Source: 66-474 sp039923855 (GTDB taxonomy: Bacteria > Pseudomonadota > Gammaproteobacteria > Xanthomonadales > Rhodanobacteraceae). From it: DNA of 8,436 bases. The translations under genes were made by a program, and so were the position numbers. The stretch spans positions 1 through 8,436 of the forward strand of contig JBDTBW010000003.1 of NCBI GenBank assembly GCA_039923855.1, given 5' to 3'. Below are positions 5,707 to 8,436 of the stretch, one piece after another. The notes under the pieces are model-generated. The model saw only the letters and a list, made by a program, of their open reading frames with translations. It searched no databases and had not been told where the DNA came from. The first letter of the stretch is position 1. Each line of letters opens with the position of its first letter.

Positions 5707-6096
5707 TTATGCGCGCTTGCGAGCAGGCTGCATTGCAGGCTTCTTTTTCGGCAGCTTGCCCTTGCGCGTCGGCTCGGGTCTCGCTTTTGCTGCCCGTTTA
5801 ACCACAAGGCGCAGATTGAATGCTTGCAAGATCGCGCCCAACGTATTCAGTCGCGGGTTTCCGCTGGCCGACAGTGTGCGATAAAGCGTCTCTCGATTCA
5901 GCCCGGCGCGGCGCGCAAGCTCGGCCATGCCCAGCACGTCGGCAGCAGTGCGCAGTGCCAGCGGCAACGCGCTCGTATCGCCGTCCGCCATGACTTCGGC
6001 CAGGAAGCCGGGAACGTCGTCGGCTTGCAGCAAATCGGCCGCATCGAACGGAATGCTAGCGGCGTGCTTGGTAGTCTTTCCAGTAGTCGTGTGCAC
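5707..6096 (-). CDS. HI1420-type addiction module antidote (helix-turn-helix antitoxin)
   Basis: 129 residues from a GTG at 6096-6094. IPFDAADLL (15-23), FLAEVMADGD (31-40) and a helix-turn-helix in GMAELARRAGLNRETLYRTLSASGNP (56-81), then LNTLGAILQAFNLRL, match the antidote partner of HI1419-like toxins (TIGR02684 type), usually about 95-100 residues. This copy has an extra C-terminal tail (100-129) with 13 lysines or arginines, rich in proline and alanine. The start overlaps the toxin end by 41 bp. No ATG lies nearer the family start, and the next methionine (residue 36) would delete conserved sequence, so GTG is preferred. By family it binds the toxin and represses the operon. It ends at TAA 5709-5707. 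Confidence 0.85.
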   Translation of the reverse strand: MHTTTGKTTKHAASIPFDAADLLQADDVPGFLAEVMADGDTSALPLALRTAADVLGMAELARRAGLNRETLYRTLSASGNPRLNTLGAILQAFNLRLVVKRAAKARPEPTRKGKLPKKKPAMQPARKRA

Positions 6097-6382
6097 GTTC
6101 GATGTCCTTTGCTTGGGTGCGCTTGTCGCCCGCGCATAGCAATAACACCAGCGTTGCGCCGTCCTGCCCGCAATACAAGCGATAGCCTGGCCCGGTGTCG
6201 ATGCGCAACTCGAATACGCCGGCGCCTAACGCTTTCCAGTCGCCACGGTTGCCCGCCTGCATCCGTAGAATACGCGCGGCTATCGCCTGATTCGCGCGGC
6301 GGTCGCGCAGTGTTGCTATCCACTCGGTAAACGGGATGCGCCCGTCGGCACTCTGGTAGCGGCTTACTTGAATCGTGGCCAT
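6056..6382 (-). CDS. HI1419-type RelE/HigB-like toxin (phage Gp49-like)
   Basis: 108 residues from the ATG at 6382-6380. The frame stays open to 6427, but the extension overlaps the integrase and MATIQVSRYQSADGR is the usual family opening. FTEWIATLRDRRANQAIAARILRMQAGNRGDWKALGAGVFELRI and YRLYC are typical of TIGR02683 addiction-module killer proteins, as is the C-terminal LLLCAGDKRTQAKDIERAHDYWKDY. Relatives are RelE-superfamily RNases that act on translated mRNA; that activity is inferred. It begins 13 bp after the integrase stop on the same strand, and no good promoter is visible in the gap, so transcription may come from the integrase. The partner antitoxin overlaps its 3' end. Confidence 0.9.
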   Translation of the reverse strand: MATIQVSRYQSADGRIPFTEWIATLRDRRANQAIAARILRMQAGNRGDWKALGAGVFELRIDTGPGYRLYCGQDGATLVLLLCAGDKRTQAKDIERAHDYWKDYQARR

Positions 6383-6384
6383 TG

Positions 6385-6400
6385 TAGCGCAAAAGCTACG
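6385..6400. repeat. Short inverted repeat at the integrase-toxin junction
   Basis: GTAGC-GCAAAA-GCTAC overlaps the integrase stop codon and ends 3 bp before the toxin ATG. Five-base-pair arms are short. It could be an operator for the downstream antitoxin or have no role. Confidence 0.3.
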
Positions 6401-7610
6401 CGGATGCCTTACGATGGATCGGCACAACCTTGCCCGGCGACGTGCGCTGGCTTTCCAGATAGTCCGCCCACGCCTGCATCATCTTTCTGCGCTCGGCCAT
6501 GTACTGCGCGCGGTTGTAGGCTGCGCGAACTTTGTTGCGCTCGGCGTGCGCTAGCTGGCGCTCGATCACATCCGGCGACCAGCCTTGTTCGTTCAAGGTT
6601 GTGGAGGCCAACGCTCGGAAGCCGTGGACCGTGGCGCGGTCGTGGTAGCCAAGCCGGTACATCGCAAACAGCATGGTGTTGTTACTCATGGGCTTGTGCG
6701 CGTTGGAGCGGGCAGGGAACAGGAACGGTGCCGCGCCCGTGAAGGGTTGTAAATCCCGCAGGATTGCCAAAGCTTGCGTTGCGAGGGGGACCGTATGGGC
6801 TTCCCGCATCTTCATGCGCTCTGCGGGGATGATCCACGTCCCGCTATCGAAGTCGATTTCGTCCCAACGCGCACCACGCAATTCGTTGGTGCGGACAAAC
6901 GTGAGCATCAGCAGTCGCAGTGCCAGCGCGGTTTCGGGATACCCAGCGTAAGTATCCAGTTTGTCCAGGAACTCGGGAACGTCGGCAATATCCATCGCCT
7001 TCATATGCTGCGCCTTGCGCGTTTTCAATGCGCCACGCAGGTCAGCGGCGGGGTTGTACTTGGCGCGGCCAGTCAGTACGGCATAGCGGAACACGGCCGC
7101 GATGCGTTGCGCCGTGCGATGCGCGACTTCCAGCGCGCCACGCTTTTCGATGGCCTTCAGACAGTGCAGAATTTCCGGCGGCTCGATTTCACTGATAGGC
7201 CGGTCGCCAATGGCGACGAACGCTTCCTTCACCAAGGAACGCTGCACGTCCAGCGCATGGTGAAGCGTCCACTGGCCTTCCTGTTTTTCGATCCATTCGA
7301 TTGCTATGGACTCGAAGGTGTTGCGGGCGGCGGTCAGCTTGGCGTGCTTTTCGGTCCGGCGCGTAACCGCGGGGTTCTCGCCAGCATCCAGCCGTTTGCG
7401 TGCGGCGGCGCGAAGCTCGCGCGCCTTGGCCAGTGAAACGGCAGGGTATTCGCCCAGCGAGACCATGGACGCCTTGCCGTCGTAGCGGTAACGATAGCGC
7501 CACAATTTCGAGCCGGACGGTCGGATTTCGATGCACAAGCCGTTGGCGTCGGCCTGGCGGTAGACCCCTGTGCGCGTTTTCAGGTTTCGCAATTTGATAT
7601 CGGTCAGCAT
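6396..7610 (-). CDS. Tyrosine-type site-specific integrase (P4 family)
   Basis: 404 residues from the ATG at 7610-7608; a GTG at 7649 would add 13 residues, but MLTDIKLRNLK is the common opening of the family. Order: an N-terminal DUF4102 arm-binding domain (GLCIEIRPSGSKLWRYRYR, SLGEYPAVSLAKARE), a helical SAM-like core-binding domain in the middle, and a C-terminal catalytic domain. Numbered from the ATG, catalytic residues are R245 (NELRG), H329 and R332 (HGFR), H355 (LAHAE) and the nucleophile Y365 (AAYNR). All are present, so it appears active. Such enzymes recombine attP with attB at tRNA 3' ends. It lies 170 bp downstream of the 3' end of tRNA-Asp, which makes that gene the probable target. 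It ends with TAG 6398-6396. Confidence 0.93.
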   Translation of the reverse strand: MLTDIKLRNLKTRTGVYRQADANGLCIEIRPSGSKLWRYRYRYDGKASMVSLGEYPAVSLAKARELRAAARKRLDAGENPAVTRRTEKHAKLTAARNTFESIAIEWIEKQEGQWTLHHALDVQRSLVKEAFVAIGDRPISEIEPPEILHCLKAIEKRGALEVAHRTAQRIAAVFRYAVLTGRAKYNPAADLRGALKTRKAQHMKAMDIADVPEFLDKLDTYAGYPETALALRLLMLTFVRTNELRGARWDEIDFDSGTWIIPAERMKMREAHTVPLATQALAILRDLQPFTGAAPFLFPARSNAHKPMSNNTMLFAMYRLGYHDRATVHGFRALASTTLNEQGWSPDVIERQLAHAERNKVRAAYNRAQYMAERRKMMQAWADYLESQRTSPGKVVPIHRKASA

Positions 7611-7622
7611 AGCATGAGTAAC

Positions 7623-7640
7623 ATTTTCGGACGAGAAAAT
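7623..7640. repeat. Inverted repeat upstream of the integrase
   Basis: ATTTTC and GAAAAT flank GGACGA, 13-30 bp upstream of the chosen integrase ATG. It may be a binding site for control of integrase expression. I cannot identify a clear promoter in 7641-7710. Confidence 0.3.
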
Positions 7641-7710
7641 AGGCGTCACTCACGATCATACTCACTTATGTGTGCGGATACCAGCGGATTGCATGGGACA
7701 CTATGGGCAT

Positions 7711-7737
7711 AAAAAAGCCCGCTGCTATGCGGGCTTT
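7711..7737 (-). terminator. Rho-independent terminator of the tRNA operon
   Basis: On the minus strand AAAGCCCGC, a 6-nt loop and GCGGGCTTT form a perfect 9-bp stem that runs into six T residues (plus-strand A run 7711-7716). It begins 44 nt after the CCA end of tRNA-Asp. It ends the Ala-Glu-Asp transcript and shields the integrase from read-through. Confidence 0.85.
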
Positions 7738-7764
7738 AAGGGGTTCGTGGGACTGTATTGGACG

Positions 7765-7795
7765 TTTCGATTTGAGGACTTGGCGGAGCGGACGG
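7765..7795. repeat. Candidate attachment site at the 3' end of tRNA-Asp
   Basis: This is the tRNA-side partner of the direct repeat at 5276-5305. It spans the last 15 nt of tRNA-Asp (7781-7795) and 16 nt of downstream flank. The tRNA is intact, as expected when an integrating element restores the 3' end. Confidence 0.5.
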
Positions 7796-7857
7796 GACTC
7801 GAACCCGCGACCTCCGGCGTGACAGGCCAGCATTCTAACCAGCTGAACTACCGCTCC
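7781..7857 (-). tRNA. tRNA-Asp (GTC)
   Basis: 77 nt including an encoded CCA. On the minus strand it starts GGAGCGGTAGTTCAGCTGGT and ends CCGCTCCGCCA. The anticodon loop CTGTCAC gives anticodon GTC, and TTCGAGT is the T loop. It closely follows E. coli tRNA-Asp. It is the last gene of the Ala-Glu-Asp cluster, and its 3' end faces the integrase. Confidence 0.97.
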
Positions 7858-7944
7858 GTGGTCCAAAAAAATCGAATTGCAATTGTGCAACATTCCAGCG
7901 TGTCGCAAAAGATGCGCAGCCGCAAAATCGCGATTGCGAACCCT

Positions 7945-8020
7945 TGGCGTCCCCACGGGGATTCGAACCCCGGTCGCCACCGTGAAAGGGTAGTGTCCTA
8001 GGCCTCTAGACGATGGGGAC
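7945..8020 (-). tRNA. tRNA-Glu (TTC)
   Basis: 76 nt including CCA. On the minus strand it starts GTCCCCATCGTCTAGAGGCC and ends GGGGACGCCA. The anticodon loop CTTTCAC gives TTC, with TTCGAAT in the T loop. Middle gene of the cluster, 9 bp after tRNA-Ala and 87 bp before tRNA-Asp. Confidence 0.97.
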
Positions 8021-8029
8021 AATTCAAGT

Positions 8030-8105
8030 TGGTGGAGCCAGGCGGGATCGAACCGCCGACCTCCTGCATGCCATGCAGGCGCTCTCCCAGCTGAGCTATG
8101 GCCCC
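8030..8105 (-). tRNA. tRNA-Ala (GGC)
   Basis: 76 nt including CCA. On the minus strand it starts GGGGCCATAGCTCAGCTGGG and ends GGCTCCACCA. The anticodon stem-loop GCATGGCATGC gives anticodon GGC, and TTCGATC is the T loop. First gene of the tRNA operon. Confidence 0.97.
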
Positions 8106-8122
8106 GCCGCTGGAAGCAGAGA

Positions 8123-8151
8123 AGAATAGGTGCGAGCTGCCGCTTCGTCAA
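8123..8151 (-). promoter_or_regulatory. Sigma-70 promoter of the tRNA operon
   Basis: On the minus strand TTGACG (8151-8146) and TATTCT (8128-8123) are separated by exactly 17 bp. The predicted start lies about 11 nt before the 5' end of tRNA-Ala, a normal leader for a stable-RNA operon. Confidence 0.75.
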
Positions 8152-8271
8152 GCATTTTCTGAGAAATATTGCTCTGACGTATCGCTGTTGGAAGCGACGG
8201 ACAGCCGCCGTCGGGCCGCGACGATGCAAGCTTCGTTTAAGCTGCAGAGACTGCAGTGGACGGGTTGATGC

Positions 8272-8436
8272 ATGCACGAAATCGGATTCATCCGTGACCT
8301 TGCGCTTGTCATGATCGTGGCAGGTGCTACCACGATCCTTTTCCAGCGGCTGCGCCAGCCCGTGCTGCTGGGCTACATCCTTGCCGGTGTGCTGATCGGT
8401 CCGCATACCCCCGGCATGTTGATCGACGATTCCCAG
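8272..8436 (+). CDS. KefB-like (CPA2) cation:proton antiporter, N-terminal part
   Basis: 55 codons are visible from the ATG at 8272; the frame runs off the right edge. DLALVMIVAGATTILFQRLRQPVLLGYILAGVLIGPHTPG is the characteristic first two membrane segments of the monovalent cation:proton antiporter-2 family (KefB/KefC and relatives), inner-membrane K+ or Na+/H+ exchangers. RQPVLLGYILAGVLIGP is the most telling motif. An ATG at 8268 is out of frame; GGACGGG upstream may be a weak ribosome site. The gene is divergent from the tRNA operon, with about 165 bp between them. Which ion is moved and whether a C-terminal TrkA-N domain exists cannot be seen here. Confidence 0.85.
   Translation, partial: MHEIGFIRDLALVMIVAGATTILFQRLRQPVLLGYILAGVLIGPHTPGMLIDDSQ

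Noticed and set aside
5618..5884. An 88-codon plus-strand open frame in the 5600-5900 region
   Set aside because: Most of it is antisense to the HI1420-like antitoxin and it has no family-like sequence.
7666..8406. A 246-codon minus-strand open frame
   Set aside because: It runs through all three tRNA genes and their promoter, so it is chance.
1..8436. CRISPR array or other spaced-repeat system
   Set aside because: I see no regularly spaced direct repeats of CRISPR size. The only repeats are the REP pair, short tandem tracts, the att-like pair and isolated hairpins.

Overview
The window is GC-rich proteobacterial DNA. A DUF1249/YqiB-type gene at the left edge, and a palindromic repeat whose translation resembles the REP-derived peptide common in Xanthomonad genomes, point to Xanthomonadales (Lysobacteraceae or Rhodanobacteraceae). 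That placement is inference from gene content and cannot be tested here. Two core-genome fragments frame the window: the end of the DUF1249 gene (1-474, +) and the start of a KefB-like cation:proton antiporter (8272-8436, +). Almost everything between them lies on the minus strand.

Left accessory block (535-5171, minus). Read in transcription order: a BrnT/BrnA toxin-antitoxin pair, 23 bp, a type IIG (Eco57I-like) restriction-modification gene, 24 bp, and a HigB/HigA toxin-antitoxin pair. The restriction-modification gene is decayed. A one-base frameshift near 4320 separates the two halves of the nuclease active site. An in-frame TAA at 1837-1839 cuts off the C-terminal target-recognition part. 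A pair of inverted REP-like repeats (2337-2455) is inserted in the reading frame without breaking it. The higBA promoter sits in the last codons of the restriction gene, overlapped by alternating TTGAC/GTCAA half-sites.

Middle region (5172-5706). It contains the brnT promoter, a hairpin, a terminator-like stem-loop and an imperfect copy of the 3' end of tRNA-Asp. It also has a doubtful small signal-peptide ORF on the plus strand and a second hairpin.

Integrase element (about 5290-7781, minus). A P4-type tyrosine integrase lies just downstream of the 3' end of tRNA-Asp. A third toxin-antitoxin pair (HI1419/HI1420-like) follows it after 13 bp. The tRNA-Asp 3' end with its flank (7765-7795) has an imperfect direct repeat at 5276-5305. 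Each copy is followed, on the minus strand, by a similar AAGCCCGC terminator arm. This fits a roughly 2.5-kb element inserted at tRNA-Asp that displaced the original tRNA terminator.

Right end: a three-gene tRNA operon (Ala-GGC, Glu-TTC, Asp-GTC; minus) with a good sigma-70 promoter and a rho-independent terminator, then the divergent antiporter gene.

Overall this is a layered defence/addiction island beside a tRNA integration hotspot: three type II toxin-antitoxin pairs, an integrase and a broken restriction-modification gene. I see no clearly new system. The most notable points are the inferred attachment sites, the in-frame repeat insertion, the way the restriction gene is broken, and toxin genes whose promoters predict almost leaderless mRNAs.
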